A stretch of DNA of 64,000 nucleotides. Origin: Sulfitobacter sp. SK012 (GTDB lineage: Bacteria > Pseudomonadota > Alphaproteobacteria > Rhodobacterales > Rhodobacteraceae). The translations under genes and the position numbers were made by a program. The notes beneath the pieces were generated by a model that did not search any database, was not told the origin of the DNA, and saw nothing but the letters and a program-made list of their open reading frames with translations. Shown here piece after piece: positions 51,936 through 61,436 of the stretch (position 1 is the first letter of the stretch; each line of letters starts with the position of its first letter). The DNA lies in contig NZ_CP025804.1 of the NCBI RefSeq assembly GCF_003352085.1, positions 3,658,001-3,722,000 of the forward strand, written 5' to 3'.

Positions 51936-53216
51936 TTAACTGCGGGCTTCGAGCGCATCCTCAAGCGTACGCAGACCTGTCGTTGGGGCCTGCACAAGAA
52001 CGGACATGTTGCCCGGCTTATGTTCGTTGCGCATCATTTTCATATGAGCCTGAGGCAGATCGGCCCAGGTGAACACCTCTGACATGCACGGGTCCAAACG
52101 GCGTTCCAACATCAGCTTGTTGGCTGCAGAGGCCTGTTTCAAATGGGCAAAGTGGCTGCCTTGAAGGCGCTTTTGATGCATCCACATGTAGCGCACGTCG
52201 AATGTGAGGTTAAAACCTGACGTGCCTGCGCAGATCACGACCATGCCTCCTTTTTTGACCACAAAAGTCGAAACCGGAAAAGTTGCTTCGCCGGGGTGTT
52301 CAAACACCATGTCGACGTTCACACCCTTGCCCGTAATTTCCCAGATCGCCTTGCCGAATTTGCGCGCCTCAGTGAACCACGTGGCATATTCGGGCGTGTT
52401 AACCGTGGGCAGTTGACCCCAACAGTTAAAATCCTTGCGGTTCAGGACACCTTTGGCCCCCAAATCCATCACGAACTGGCGTTTGCTTTCGTCCGAGATA
52501 ATGCCGATCGCATTGGCCCCTGCAGTGTTGATAAGCTGAATTGCATAGGAGCCCAAACCACCTGAAGCACCCCAAACAAGCACGTTTTGGCCGGGTTTGA
52601 GGTCATGGGGTTCGTGACCAAAGAGCATCCTGTACGCCGTGGCCAAAGTAAGCGTGTAGCATGCGGATTCTTCCCACGTCAGGTGCTGTGGGCGCGGCAT
52701 CAGCTGCTGACTTTGAACGCGGGTGAATTGCGAAAACGACCCATCAGGCGTTTCGTAGCCCCAGATCCGCTGGCTTGGCGAATACATCGGGTCGCCGCCG
52801 TTACACTCTTCATCGTCGCCATCATCTTGGTTGCAGTGGATCACGACCTCGTCGCCGACCTTCCAGCGCGTTACTTTATCGCCGACGGCCCAGATGATCC
52901 CTGACGCATCAGAACCCGCAATATGGTAGGGTTGCTTGTGACCATCAAAGGGGCTGATCGGAACACCAAGGGCGGCCCAGACGCCGTTGTAATTCACGCC
53001 TGCTGCCATCACGAGGACAAGCACGTCCTGGCTGTCGAGCTCTGGTACGTCCACGACCTCTTCGAGCATCGCGGTATCAGGCTCTCCGTGGCGTTCGCGG
53101 CGGATGGACCATGCATACATCTGCTTTGGCACGTGGCCCATTGGGGGCATTTCGCCCACTTCATAAAGGTCCTTTTCAGGTGCCTCGTAGGTTGCGTGTT
53201 GTGTATCCAGTGCCAT
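51936..53216 (-). CDS. ccrA: Crotonyl-CoA carboxylase/reductase
   Basis: 426 residues, the family length. MDR fold with AGSDASGIIWAVGDKV near 92, NQDDGDDEECNGGDPMYSPSQRIWGYET near 128, and cofactor loop VLVWGASGGLGSYAIQL near 210. The CO2-binding residues of the family (Asn, Phe, Glu, His) fall in conserved blocks that look intact. It converts crotonyl-CoA, CO2 and NADPH to ethylmalonyl-CoA, the key step of the ethylmalonyl-CoA pathway. GGAGG precedes the ATG. ecm lies 1.7 kb away, divergent. Confidence 0.96.
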   Translation of the reverse strand: MALDTQHATYEAPEKDLYEVGEMPPMGHVPKQMYAWSIRRERHGEPDTAMLEEVVDVPELDSQDVLVLVMAAGVNYNGVWAALGVPISPFDGHKQPYHIAGSDASGIIWAVGDKVTRWKVGDEVVIHCNQDDGDDEECNGGDPMYSPSQRIWGYETPDGSFSQFTRVQSQQLMPRPQHLTWEESACYTLTLATAYRMLFGHEPHDLKPGQNVLVWGASGGLGSYAIQLINTAGANAIGIISDESKRQFVMDLGAKGVLNRKDFNCWGQLPTVNTPEYATWFTEARKFGKAIWEITGKGVNVDMVFEHPGEATFPVSTFVVKKGGMVVICAGTSGFNLTFDVRYMWMHQKRLQGSHFAHLKQASAANKLMLERRLDPCMSEVFTWADLPQAHMKMMRNEHKPGNMSVLVQAPTTGLRTLEDALEARS

Positions 53217-53329
53217 GCCAGCCTCCTGCCATTAATTCAAAGTGCCGCAGCGCAGAATCGCGGCGTTCAACGCATGGAATATGTCCGAGCGCGCAACATT
53301 GCAACCTTCAAAGGCCCATTCTGGTAACT

Positions 53330-54733
53330 TTATGACCCTGCAGGTGCAGAAATTTCCTTTGCACCCGCAGCACCACCTGGAGCGGCATCGGATAAGAAAT
53401 GGGCGATTGAGTTGGCATAGAATTGGGCCACCGACTCTTGCCCCACCTGAATCGCCCAACGACCGTCCTGCTTTTCTATGGTGCCGTGTAATTCCATGTG
53501 CTGGCAGGCGCTTGCGACATCTTCGGGTACGGCATCTTTCTGCAAGGCAAGGTTCTTTGCCGGCACCCGCGTTATCAGCTTGGCAACTTCGGCCTCTAAA
53601 TCCACTGCGCTGAGCGGCCCTTTTTCCAACAACGCCGTCGCGATCAGCGGGACGCCCAATACCGGCATCGCAACTTCGATCCGGCGCATTAGGTCAAGAG
53701 ATAGGGCATCAACTTTCATTCCTTGTACCGCACGTAAGGACAACGGTTCGCCAAAGGCCACAGCTGCGGAACCAAATCGCGTATCAGCGCCTCGCAACCG
53801 TCCCCAAAGCTTACGCAAGATGAAACCCACAACCACGGATATCCGCGCGCCAAAGCGGCGGTCGCCGCGCTTGTGGGCTGCGATCAGCACCCGGTCTTCG
53901 AGAACGCGGTCATAGTTAATAGCGACGGGTACAAACACGACGTCACGCTCCGCCTCGGGGTCAAAACCGTCGACCACATAAGACAACAACCCCAGTTTAG
54001 GCGGCTGCAATACCCCTGTAAGGCTCAACCCACCTTCGGGAAAAATCGCCTGATTAACCCCACCGGCTGTTGCAAGCTGAACATAGCGCGCTAGCACCTT
54101 GCGGTAGAGCGCACCCCGTGATTTGCGTCGGATGAAATACGCCCCCATCGACCGGATCAGCAGGCTTAGCGGCCAAACCCGCGCCCATTCACCCACGGCA
54201 TAACTCAGCGCTGAGGTTCGCGCAGCGAGATATGTCACCAGCAAATAATCCATATTGCTTCGGTGGTTCATGACAAAAATTACAGTGGCGTCCGCAGGGA
54301 TCGCGTTGAACGTCGGCTCATTCTGGTCTGACGTCTTGATACTATAGACGGAGCGCGCAAGGGCCTTGGACACGCCAATACCAAAGCCGAAATAGGCAAA
54401 GGCAGAGAAACTGGGCACGATCTCGCGCGCATAGCTTTTTGCTTTTTGAAACGCGACGTTTTCCGGAATTCCTTCGGTTTTGGCATACGCAGCTATCTCG
54501 CGGCTGACTTCTGGATCATAGATAAGCCGCTGAATCATGTCGTAGCGCCGCGCGAGTTTGAAAGGCTCAATAGGTCGGGTGAGGCGCTTATTGATCTGAG
54601 TGACGGCACGTTCCAGCCTGCGGCGGAAAAACCAACGAACAGATGGCAATAGAAAATGGCTCAAGGCGGTGACGGCCGCAAAAAGCATGATCAAGATAAA
54701 GAGCCACAGTGGAAGCTGAACGGTCTGCGTCAT
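53330..54733 (-). CDS. Glycerol-3-phosphate acyltransferase-like (PlsB/PlsC domain) protein
   Basis: 467 residues. One membrane helix at about 7-27. The acyltransferase domain has NHRSNMDYLL near 155 (HX4D), GAYFIRRKSR near 193, and IFPEGGLSLTG near 228 for phosphate binding. These are PlsB-type blocks; PlsB itself is about 800 residues, so this is a shorter relative seen next to ccrA in Rhodobacterales. It should acylate glycerol 3-phosphate or lysophosphatidate at the membrane. Lies 113 bp upstream of ccrA on the same strand, divergent from ecm. Confidence 0.88.
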   Translation of the reverse strand: MTQTVQLPLWLFILIMLFAAVTALSHFLLPSVRWFFRRRLERAVTQINKRLTRPIEPFKLARRYDMIQRLIYDPEVSREIAAYAKTEGIPENVAFQKAKSYAREIVPSFSAFAYFGFGIGVSKALARSVYSIKTSDQNEPTFNAIPADATVIFVMNHRSNMDYLLVTYLAARTSALSYAVGEWARVWPLSLLIRSMGAYFIRRKSRGALYRKVLARYVQLATAGGVNQAIFPEGGLSLTGVLQPPKLGLLSYVVDGFDPEAERDVVFVPVAINYDRVLEDRVLIAAHKRGDRRFGARISVVVGFILRKLWGRLRGADTRFGSAAVAFGEPLSLRAVQGMKVDALSLDLMRRIEVAMPVLGVPLIATALLEKGPLSAVDLEAEVAKLITRVPAKNLALQKDAVPEDVASACQHMELHGTIEKQDGRWAIQVGQESVAQFYANSIAHFLSDAAPGGAAGAKEISAPAGS

Positions 54734-54807
54734 AAGCTATACCGTCGCATCATTTGGCCTGTTGAACAATCGCCGACAGGTCCGGCACAATGCCGCAACG
54801 CAGCGAA

Positions 54808-54836
54808 TTGACAGCAGCATAATATTTCGCCTATCT
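54808..54836 (+). promoter_or_regulatory. Candidate promoter of ecm
   Basis: TTGACA at 54808-54813, 17 bp, then CTATCT at 54831-54836. The ecm ATG is 48 bp further on. A GATTC (GANTC) site lies downstream at 54866-54870. Confidence 0.45.
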
Positions 54837-54884
54837 ACTGCACAGCGCAATATTATTACCAATCCGATTCAGTGAGGCCTACCC

Positions 54885-56852
54885 ATGTCACAGACGCAAA
54901 AAGACCGCCCTTGGTTGATCCGCACCTATGCTGGTCATTCGACAGCCACCGCGTCTAACGCGCTTTATCGCGCGAACCTTGCAAAGGGGCAGACGGGGCT
55001 TTCTGTGGCTTTCGATCTGCCTACGCAGACGGGCTATGATTGTGATCATATCCTGTCGCGCGGCGAAGTTGGCAAAGTTGGCGTGCCCGTCAGTCACCTG
55101 GGCGACATGCGCACACTTTTTGCGGACATCCCGCTGGATCAGATGAACACATCAATGACGATTAACGCGACCGCGCCGTGGCTACTTTCGCTCTATATCG
55201 CGGTGGCCGAGGAGCAAGGTGCCGATATCTCGGCTTTGCAAGGCACGGTGCAGAACGATCTGATCAAGGAATACCTAAGCCGCGGTACGTATATTTGCCC
55301 CCCCGCCCCGTCGCTCAAGATGATCGCGGATGTGGCTGAATATTGTTATACGAACGTGCCGAAATGGAACCCGATGAATGTGTGTTCTTATCACCTGCAA
55401 GAAGCCGGGGCGACGCCAGAGCAGGAATTGGCTTTTGCATTAGCCACAGCAACGGCCGTATTGGATGCCCTAAAGCCCCGCGTCGCACCCAAAGACTTCC
55501 CTGCATTGGTGGGTCGCATTTCGTTTTTCGTAAATGCTGGTATTCGGTTCGTGACCGAGATGTGCAAAATGCGGGCCTTTGTCGATTTGTGGGACGAGAT
55601 TTGCCTAGAACGCTACGGCGTTCAGGAAGCCAAATACCGGCGGTTCCGGTACGGCGTGCAGGTCAATTCGCTTGGCCTCACCGAGCAGCAGCCTGAGAAT
55701 AACGTCTACCGTATTCTGATCGAAATGCTGGCCGTGACGCTTTCAAAAAAGGCGCGTGCCCGGGCTGTGCAATTACCTGCGTGGAACGAGGCACTTGGCC
55801 TACCGCGGCCATGGGATCAGCAATGGTCCATGCGGATGCAGCAGATCATGGCTTATGAGACCGATTTGTTGGAATTCGATGACCTGTTTGATGGAAACCC
55901 AGCCGTAGATGCCAAGGTCGAGGCTCTCAAATCCGGGGCACGTGCCGAATTGGCAAATCTGGATGAAATGGGCGGCGCTATTTCCGCAATCGATTATATG
56001 AAGGGCCGACTTGTTGAAAGTAACGCGGACCGTCTGAACCGGATCGAAGCCGGCGAAACGATTGTTGTCGGCGTCAACAAGTGGCAGCAGGGTGAACCGT
56101 CGCCTCTGATGACCGGAGACGGTGGGATTATGGTTGTGGACCCCGCAGTAGAAGCAGAACAAATTGAGCAGTTGGAAATTTGGCGCGCCGGGCGTGACAC
56201 GGATGCTGTAGCAAAAGCCCTCGCCGATCTGCGCGCTGCCGCCGCCGAAGGGCGCAATGTTATGCCCCCGTCAATTGCAGCGGCTAAGGCTGGCGTGACA
56301 ACAGGCGAATGGGCGGCTCAGATGCGCGCCGTACATGGTGAATATCGAGGGCCCACAGGCGTAGCCAAAGGGCAGTCAAATAAAACCGAAGGCCTTGATG
56401 ATCTGCGCGATGCTGTGGACGCGGTGAGTGACCGATTGGGTCGCCGTCTTAAGTTCCTCGTGGGGAAGCCCGGTCTTGATGGGCATTCCAACGGAGCCGA
56501 GCAAATCGCGGTACGCGCGCGGGATTGCGGCATGGATATTGCTTATGAGGGCATTCGTTTAACCCCATCAGAAATCGTTTCAGCGGCGCGTGACGACGGC
56601 GCGCATGTGGTCGGGCTATCGATTCTATCTGGATCACACATCCCATTGGTTGAGGATTTGATGGTGCAAATGAAAGATGCCGGGCTTGGCCATATCCCGG
56701 TTATCGTTGGCGGAATTATTCCTGAAGACGATGCTCAACGACTGAGCGCAATGGGTGTGGCACGGGTGTATACGCCCAAGGACTTTGAATTGAATGTGAT
56801 AATGCACGACATTGTTACTCTCGCCCATCCCGCAGAAGTTGCGGCGGAATAG
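54885..56852 (+). CDS. ecm: Ethylmalonyl-CoA mutase (MeaA-type), B12-dependent
   Basis: 655 residues. The TIM-barrel acyl-CoA mutase domain begins RPWLIRTYAGHSTATASNALYRANLAKGQTGLSVAFDLPTQTGYD. The cobalamin domain at about 525-650 has KPGLDGHSNG with D532 and H534, the His being the lower cobalt ligand. The length and N-terminus fit ethylmalonyl-CoA mutase rather than the 710-residue methylmalonyl-CoA mutase large chain. It turns ethylmalonyl-CoA into methylsuccinyl-CoA. AGTGAGG precedes the ATG. Confidence 0.95.
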   Translation: MSQTQKDRPWLIRTYAGHSTATASNALYRANLAKGQTGLSVAFDLPTQTGYDCDHILSRGEVGKVGVPVSHLGDMRTLFADIPLDQMNTSMTINATAPWLLSLYIAVAEEQGADISALQGTVQNDLIKEYLSRGTYICPPAPSLKMIADVAEYCYTNVPKWNPMNVCSYHLQEAGATPEQELAFALATATAVLDALKPRVAPKDFPALVGRISFFVNAGIRFVTEMCKMRAFVDLWDEICLERYGVQEAKYRRFRYGVQVNSLGLTEQQPENNVYRILIEMLAVTLSKKARARAVQLPAWNEALGLPRPWDQQWSMRMQQIMAYETDLLEFDDLFDGNPAVDAKVEALKSGARAELANLDEMGGAISAIDYMKGRLVESNADRLNRIEAGETIVVGVNKWQQGEPSPLMTGDGGIMVVDPAVEAEQIEQLEIWRAGRDTDAVAKALADLRAAAAEGRNVMPPSIAAAKAGVTTGEWAAQMRAVHGEYRGPTGVAKGQSNKTEGLDDLRDAVDAVSDRLGRRLKFLVGKPGLDGHSNGAEQIAVRARDCGMDIAYEGIRLTPSEIVSAARDDGAHVVGLSILSGSHIPLVEDLMVQMKDAGLGHIPVIVGGIIPEDDAQRLSAMGVARVYTPKDFELNVIMHDIVTLAHPAEVAAE

Positions 56853-56945
56853 CGCCTGCTGTTACAAAATAGGTGAAGCTTTGTCGGAATTTATTAGATA
56901 ATGGCGTTTTAATCATAGAGTCCTGGGAAAAGAGAAAGACTGCTG

Positions 56946-57287
56946 ATGAATAAAGATCTAAAGAATATGAGTCAAAAGGAGCTTGAGAAGCTTCTGAATG
57001 ACGTCAAAAAAGCGTTGGAATCTGTTCAGGCACGCGACCGTCGCAATGCCCGGAGAGCTGCCGAGAAAGCTGCTGCTGAATTTGGCTTTTCTCTCAATGA
57101 CTTGAGCGAAGATCAAAAGCCGAAAAAGAAGCTCGCCAAAGCTGCAAAAAAGCCCCGCAAACCGGCCAAACCTAAGTTCGCTAATCCCGCCGATCCAAAA
57201 CAAACTTGGACAGGCAAGGGCCGTCAGCCAAATTGGTATCGCGCGCAGGTTGATGCTGGAGTTTCTCCTTCAGCGATGGAAATTTAA
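56946..57287 (+). CDS. H-NS-family nucleoid-associated protein
   Basis: 113 residues. An N-terminal coiled-coil oligomerisation region (about 5-50, MSQKELEKLLNDVKKALESVQ) leads to a basic linker rich in Lys, Ala and Pro (about 58-78). The H-NS DNA-binding motif follows: FANPADPKQTWTGKGRQPNWYRAQVDAG near 79-106, with QTWTGKGRQP inserting into AT-rich minor grooves. Similar to Rhodobacter HvrA/Spb. Probably monocistronic, with a large inverted repeat behind it. Confidence 0.93.
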   Translation: MNKDLKNMSQKELEKLLNDVKKALESVQARDRRNARRAAEKAAAEFGFSLNDLSEDQKPKKKLAKAAKKPRKPAKPKFANPADPKQTWTGKGRQPNWYRAQVDAGVSPSAMEI

Positions 57288-57656
57288 ATCCGTCGAATTC
57301 GATTACCACTGACACGCGTATTGAAGTGAGCTATTCGCCAAATACGCGTGTTAGAAAATTGAATTGCCGGGGTCCCTGTCGTGCATCGCTGCTTCGCTTT
57401 TGTTATTTCACCTACTTCGAGACCTGCGCACTTTAATCTTGTTCAGGCGGGTTGAATGTTGCGTAGGTGCTGGGCACCCGCGAACAATCAGGTTCATAAA
57501 TTGATCAAGGGCCGCGTTCTTGATCCTGTGAAAACCAAACATGAGTGCTCATTGGGCGTTGGGCCTGAAGAGCATATCTCGACATACCCCCTACAATTGC
57601 CCCTTGTGGCGCGTCCGCTCTTTCGGCAACGTGCTAGAAATTAAAGGGAGAGTGCG
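57288..57656. other. Intergenic region between the H-NS gene and deoD
   Basis: About 370 bp. It holds an 11-bp perfect inverted repeat at 57312-57351 and, near 57499-57523, two TTGATC hexamers separated by 13 bp. A 62-codon open stretch (57456-57644) has no coding character. The deoD Shine-Dalgarno AAAGGGAGAG is at its end. Confidence 0.5.
57312..57351. repeat. 11-bp perfect inverted repeat behind the H-NS gene
   Basis: ACACGCGTATT (57312-57322) and AATACGCGTGT (57341-57351) with an 18-nt loop, 25 bp after the stop codon. No T-run on either side. Likely an RNA stem that ends or protects the transcript; a protein-binding site is the alternative. Confidence 0.6.
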
Positions 57657-58361
57657 ATGACCGTCCATATCGGAGCAAAACCTGGCGAAATCGCCCAAAC
57701 CGTATTGATGCCTGGCGATCCCTACCGCGCGAAATGGGCCGCTGAAACATTTCTAGATGCGCCAAAATTGGTGAATGAAGTGCGCGGCATGCTTGGCTTT
57801 ACCGGCACGTGGAAGGGCAATCCTGTGACGATTCAGGGCTCTGGCATGGGCATGCCTTCGCTATCTATCTACGCCAATGAGTTGATGACCCAATATGACG
57901 CCCAAACCCTGATCCGCATCGGGTCTTGCGGCGGCATGCAGCCACAGGTGGGCATTCGCGACGTGATCATTGCGATGACGGCCACCACGATTACCTCGCC
58001 CTCTTCCGGTATTTTCCGCGAAATGAACTTTGCGCCTTGTGCCGACTGGGGCCTGTTGCGCGCCGCTGTTGCAGCATCAGAGGCAAGGGGCACCAAGACA
58101 CATGTGGGCGGGATTTATTCGTCAGATGTGTTCTACGCCGAACGCCCCGATCTGGATGAGCAGATGACGCGCCATGGTATCCTTGGGGTCGAGATGGAAG
58201 CCGCTGAGCTTTATACGCTTGCTGCGCGTCATGGCCGCCGTGCCTTGGCCGTTTTGACTGTCTCAGATCACCTGCAAACAGGCGAAGCGCTCCCATCTGA
58301 AGACCGCGAAAAGACGTTTGGAGACATGGTGGAGATCGCGCTGGAAGCGGCCTTTACCTAG
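57657..58361 (+). CDS. deoD: Purine nucleoside phosphorylase DeoD-type
   Basis: 234 residues, family length. [16 protein letters not shown] near 20, [14 protein letters not shown] near 63, RIGSCGGMQ near 86 (phosphate and ribose site) and [10 protein letters not shown] near 178-187 (ribose-binding Met-Glu). The catalytic Asp lies in TVSDHL near 203. It releases bases from purine nucleosides by phosphorolysis. GGGAGAG precedes the ATG. Its stop overlaps the convergent DUF1989 gene by 4 bp. Confidence 0.96.
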   Translation: MTVHIGAKPGEIAQTVLMPGDPYRAKWAAETFLDAPKLVNEVRGMLGFTGTWKGNPVTIQGSGMGMPSLSIYANELMTQYDAQTLIRIGSCGGMQPQVGIRDVIIAMTATTITSPSSGIFREMNFAPCADWGLLRAAVAASEARGTKTHVGGIYSSDVFYAERPDLDEQMTRHGILGVEMEAAELYTLAARHGRRALAVLTVSDHLQTGEALPSEDREKTFGDMVEIALEAAFT

Positions 58362-59203
58362 GCGCCATGGCTGCGGTCATACCCGTTTTGAACAGGCGAC
58401 TGCCAATCCCTTAAGGCACCGGGTTTCGGTGCAAAGGTTTCAATCAATAGCGGGTAGCAAATTGTGCTATCCGATGAATGTTCGGCAGAACAATCGCCAC
58501 CAGGGCATGCGCTTAGGGCACCAATCAGGTCAATCTCGGCAAAAAATTCAAGATAGTCACCGGGCCGCACCGGGCTTGCTTTCATGAAATACTGCCCCGT
58601 ATCGCGGGTAAATCCGGTGCACATGAAGACGTTGAGCACGTCGTGCACATGCTGTTCCGCCTCGGCCAAAGGCACGTCTAAATGATTGGCCAGCGCGCGC
58701 GTGAGGTTGGAATGGCAGCAATGATGATACTGTCCGCCCGACAGCAAATTATGCGTGTAAGGATCGCAGCGGGTGCCAATCACATCATGCACTGATCCGC
58801 CGAATTCATCGATGCCGTACCAGCCTAATGTATCATGCGTCAGCGTCGCCATTGGGCGTAGCCCCGGAAAACTGGACCACATACGATCGCCTCGGGTGAT
58901 GTGGGTGCCATGCAAAGCGCGGGTTTTTCCAGAATAGAACCGCTCAGCCAAATCATTGGCATTCCAAAGGTTTAGATCGCCCACCTGTGAACCCTCAACG
59001 GACGAGATGCGAAAAAAGTGGCCTGCGGGCACATGGAACACCGCCGCCTCACGGGGTGCCGCGATCACTTCGCCCGTTTTGGACATTCCAGACCGTGCAA
59101 GATCCAAGAGCGCCATATCCGGCTTTGGTAGCGTTTCCACCGGATAACAGATCACCGGCTTCACGGCACGGCGGGTGTTTGCATCTGCAGGAGCATCGGT
59201 CAT
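58358..59203 (-). CDS. DUF1989 / urea-carboxylase-associated family protein
   Basis: 281 residues. The family core is visible as [55 protein letters not shown], then [12 protein letters not shown] and [10 protein letters not shown] Cys-rich tail (CPGGDCSAE) is probably metal binding. Some family members accompany urea carboxylase, but none is nearby. ATG 59203 has AAAAAGGGG at good distance; an ATG 6 nt earlier sits right on that site. Likely part of the sdhB-side transcript. Confidence 0.87.
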   Translation of the reverse strand: MTDAPADANTRRAVKPVICYPVETLPKPDMALLDLARSGMSKTGEVIAAPREAAVFHVPAGHFFRISSVEGSQVGDLNLWNANDLAERFYSGKTRALHGTHITRGDRMWSSFPGLRPMATLTHDTLGWYGIDEFGGSVHDVIGTRCDPYTHNLLSGGQYHHCCHSNLTRALANHLDVPLAEAEQHVHDVLNVFMCTGFTRDTGQYFMKASPVRPGDYLEFFAEIDLIGALSACPGGDCSAEHSSDSTICYPLLIETFAPKPGALRDWQSPVQNGYDRSHGA

Positions 59204-59244
59204 GGGCATCCCCTTTTTGGTACTGGCTTCTCTTACAGCGATGG

Positions 59245-59451
59245 TTATGAAAGTGCTTTCTTGCATGTGTCGGGCGGGCCTTTGGACGCGGTGAACGCTT
59301 CGGCACCACATGCAGCACATCGGTATTTTCGCAAACTGCCCTTGTCGCCCAGCGCATCTTTGCGCCACCGGCAATTGCGGGTAGCGGCCCCTTTTCGAGT
59401 GAAAAGGTAGACGATGCCAAAAGCGATGAGCAGACCGAGAACAATAGGCAT
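59245..59451 (-). CDS. Small membrane-anchored zinc-ribbon-like protein
   Basis: 68 residues. The first 18 residues (PIVLGLLIAFGIVYLFT) form a membrane anchor. The cytoplasmic tail is basic, with NCRWRKD, YRCAACGAEAF and DTCKK, a set of Cys residues that could hold one zinc ion. GAGG lies before the ATG. It lies between sdhB and the DUF1989 gene on the same strand. Function unknown. Confidence 0.75.
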   Translation of the reverse strand: MPIVLGLLIAFGIVYLFTRKGAATRNCRWRKDALGDKGSLRKYRCAACGAEAFTASKGPPDTCKKALS

Positions 59452-59470
59452 AGGCGTTCCTCAACCGCGC

Positions 59471-59492
59471 TGAGGGTGGCGCGCCACCCTCA
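59471..59492. repeat. 22-bp perfect palindrome behind sdhB
   Basis: TGAGGGTGGCG followed by its exact complement CGCCACCCTCA, centred 24 bp past the sdhB stop. As RNA it gives a 9-bp stem with a GCGC loop; no U-run follows on the minus strand. Probably an mRNA-stabilising or pausing element between sdhB and the small downstream genes. Confidence 0.6.
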
Positions 59493-59505
59493 ATCGCATC
59501 TTTTC

Positions 59506-60285
59506 TCAGACTCTCCGTTCGACCATTAGCTTCTTGATTTTGGCAATCGCCAGCGCTGGATTCAGTCCCTTGGGGCAAGTCTTGGCGCAGTTCATAATCG
59601 TGTGGCAGCGATAAAGCTTAAACGGGTCTTCTAGGTCATCCAAACGCTCGCCTGTGGCCTCATCCCGGCTGTCGATGATCCAGCGGTACGCATGAAGCAG
59701 CGCGGCTGGTCCTAGGTACCGATCGCCATTCCACCAATAGCTGGGGCATGAGGTCGAGCAACACGCGCACATGATGCACTCATAAAGGCCATCAAGCTCA
59801 GAGCGGTCTTCGATAGACTGCTTCCATTCTTTTGCTGGCGCGGGTGTTTCGGTCTTCAGCCATGGCTGTACCGACGCGTGCTGTGCGTAGAAATGGGTCA
59901 GATCCGGGATCAAATCCTTGACCACTGGCATATGTGGGAGCGGATAGATTTTCACCACGCCTTTGACCTCGGCCATGCCGTAGGTACATGCCAGCGTGTT
60001 GATCCCATCGATGTTCATCGCGCAGGAGCCACAGATCCCCTCGCGGCAAGAACGGCGGAACGTCAGCGTTGGATCGATCTCGTTCTTGATCTTGATCAGC
60101 GCATCCAAAATCATCGGACCGCAGCTATCGAGATCGACAAAATACGTATCGACCGCGGGGTTTTTTCCGTCATCGGGGTTCCAACGATAGACGTGGAATT
60201 CCTGCAGGTTGGTGGCCCCTTCGGGCTTTGGCCAGGTTTTGCCACTGGTCATGCGCGAATTCTTGGGAAGGGTCAGTTGTACCAT
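59506..60285 (-). CDS. sdhB: Succinate dehydrogenase iron-sulfur subunit
   Basis: 259 residues. The [2Fe-2S] ligands are in [17 protein letters not shown] and NTLAC near 79-101. The [4Fe-4S] site is in [13 protein letters not shown] near 168-180 and the [3Fe-4S] site is shared with [14 protein letters not shown] near 227-240. It passes electrons from SdhA to quinone in complex II. Its ATG and Shine-Dalgarno lie inside the 3' end of the sulfotransferase-like gene (13-nt overlap), so translation is coupled to it. Confidence 0.97.
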   Translation of the reverse strand: MVQLTLPKNSRMTSGKTWPKPEGATNLQEFHVYRWNPDDGKNPAVDTYFVDLDSCGPMILDALIKIKNEIDPTLTFRRSCREGICGSCAMNIDGINTLACTYGMAEVKGVVKIYPLPHMPVVKDLIPDLTHFYAQHASVQPWLKTETPAPAKEWKQSIEDRSELDGLYECIMCACCSTSCPSYWWNGDRYLGPAALLHAYRWIIDSRDEATGERLDDLEDPFKLYRCHTIMNCAKTCPKGLNPALAIAKIKKLMVERRV

Positions 60286-61106
60286 GGTGCGGTTCCTTTT
60301 TCTGTGTCGGGGCGCGTTTGCGCAAATAGGGTCGGGTTCTGAGTGATAAGCTGTGCCACGCTACGGCGGGCTGGTCGGTCTAGATTGAGGCCATTCATCA
60401 AACGCATAAATTCCAATGCGCCGTGCCCCAAGCTTTCGTTTCGGGCCGAGCTGAGCGGTTTAAGCGCTGCGTGCTGATCTGCATTCACGCCGCAGAGCTG
60501 CAAAAGCTGTTGCCCCGGACGCGTCCGGTCTGCCTCTTTTTCTAGCGCAAAGAAATGCGCGCGCTTTTGGCCAAGGACATTCGAGACACGCTGTTCGAGC
60601 GTATCCCATGCCCCGCAATCAGCTGTATCATGCATGAATTCTTCAAGCGGATTGGTGTAACTATCTGATTTTACAGCCTGATTGTGAACAGAACGCTTCC
60701 AGCCACCCATATCTCGCGTGTAAAACGCATATGTCGGGTGTAACGGCGCAAGATGCGCTTCAAAAAGAGCGAGCAGCGCGTCGAGACGCGGATAAAGCGT
60801 TGTAACTCCTGCGCGCCCCATCATCGCACCCGGCAGATTTTCATGGCTGACCAGAACACGCGACACCGAGAGCGATTGGACCTCCGCGCGGATTTCTTCG
60901 ATCGCATGTACTAGCGCGCCTTCGGTCGCATCCCCAAGGGAAAAGAGACCCGCAAGCCGACCCATTTCGCGCAACGCAGACCCTTTGCGCGGCGTCAAAA
61001 TCGCCAGGTCACCCCTCAGCGCATCTTGGTTGGCCTGCAAAAAATGGTGCAACGCCGTGCTGCCCGTTTTTTGCACACCGCAGTGCAGGATCAGATCAGG
61101 TGTCAT
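60273..61106 (-). CDS. Sulfotransferase-like protein embedded in the sdh operon (second)
   Basis: 277 residues. [22 protein letters not shown] near 5-26 is the 5'-phosphosulfate-binding loop of PAPS sulfotransferases (pattern xxKTGST). [15 protein letters not shown] near 78-92 could be the 3'-phosphate site. No membrane segment. The acceptor is unknown; bacterial members often modify surface polysaccharides. It lies 6 bp behind the small lipoprotein gene and runs 13 nt into sdhB. Confidence 0.75.
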   Translation of the reverse strand: MTPDLILHCGVQKTGSTALHHFLQANQDALRGDLAILTPRKGSALREMGRLAGLFSLGDATEGALVHAIEEIRAEVQSLSVSRVLVSHENLPGAMMGRAGVTTLYPRLDALLALFEAHLAPLHPTYAFYTRDMGGWKRSVHNQAVKSDSYTNPLEEFMHDTADCGAWDTLEQRVSNVLGQKRAHFFALEKEADRTRPGQQLLQLCGVNADQHAALKPLSSARNESLGHGALEFMRLMNGLNLDRPARRSVAQLITQNPTLFAQTRPDTEKGTAPWYN

Positions 61107-61112
61107 GCTGCC

Positions 61113-61436
61113 CTACCCTGCCAAACCGTTCGTGCTGGCGCTGCGCAAGCATTCGACCGTCTCTGGGCGCGAAAGAATATCACGGATGAGCGCGGCCGTT
61201 TTTTCGTCTGTGCCCACAACTGTATCCTTGGTGAATTCGCCAATCTCAGACGACGACGCGTTGTCGATGATGCAATCGGTGAACGGAGAAATCATCTCCT
61301 TGGGTACAGCGGGAAATTGGATCGCAAGCGTTTCGGCGACGACGCCTTTGGCACCACGCCTTGCTGTGCTGTCAACGGCGGTCTGAAATTCGGCGCAGCC
61401 ACTCAAAGCAACCGTTGTGGCCAGTGCTAGGGTCAT
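61113..61436 (-). CDS. Small lipoprotein embedded in the sdh operon
   Basis: 107 residues. Lipobox VALSGC with Cys14 is preceded by a short hydrophobic start. The mature part is helical and acidic, with two Cys (TDCII and VECL) that might pair. ATG overlaps the stop of the preceding sulfotransferase gene (TAATG). Function unknown; a role for complex II would be speculation. Confidence 0.75.
   Translation of the reverse strand: MTLALATTVALSGCAEFQTAVDSTARRGAKGVVAETLAIQFPAVPKEMISPFTDCIIDNASSSEIGEFTKDTVVGTDEKTAALIRDILSRPETVECLRSASTNGLAG

Noticed and set aside
57456-57644. 62-codon frame upstream of deoD, considered as a leader peptide
   Set aside because: Basic, featureless product, no Shine-Dalgarno and no attenuator structure after it.
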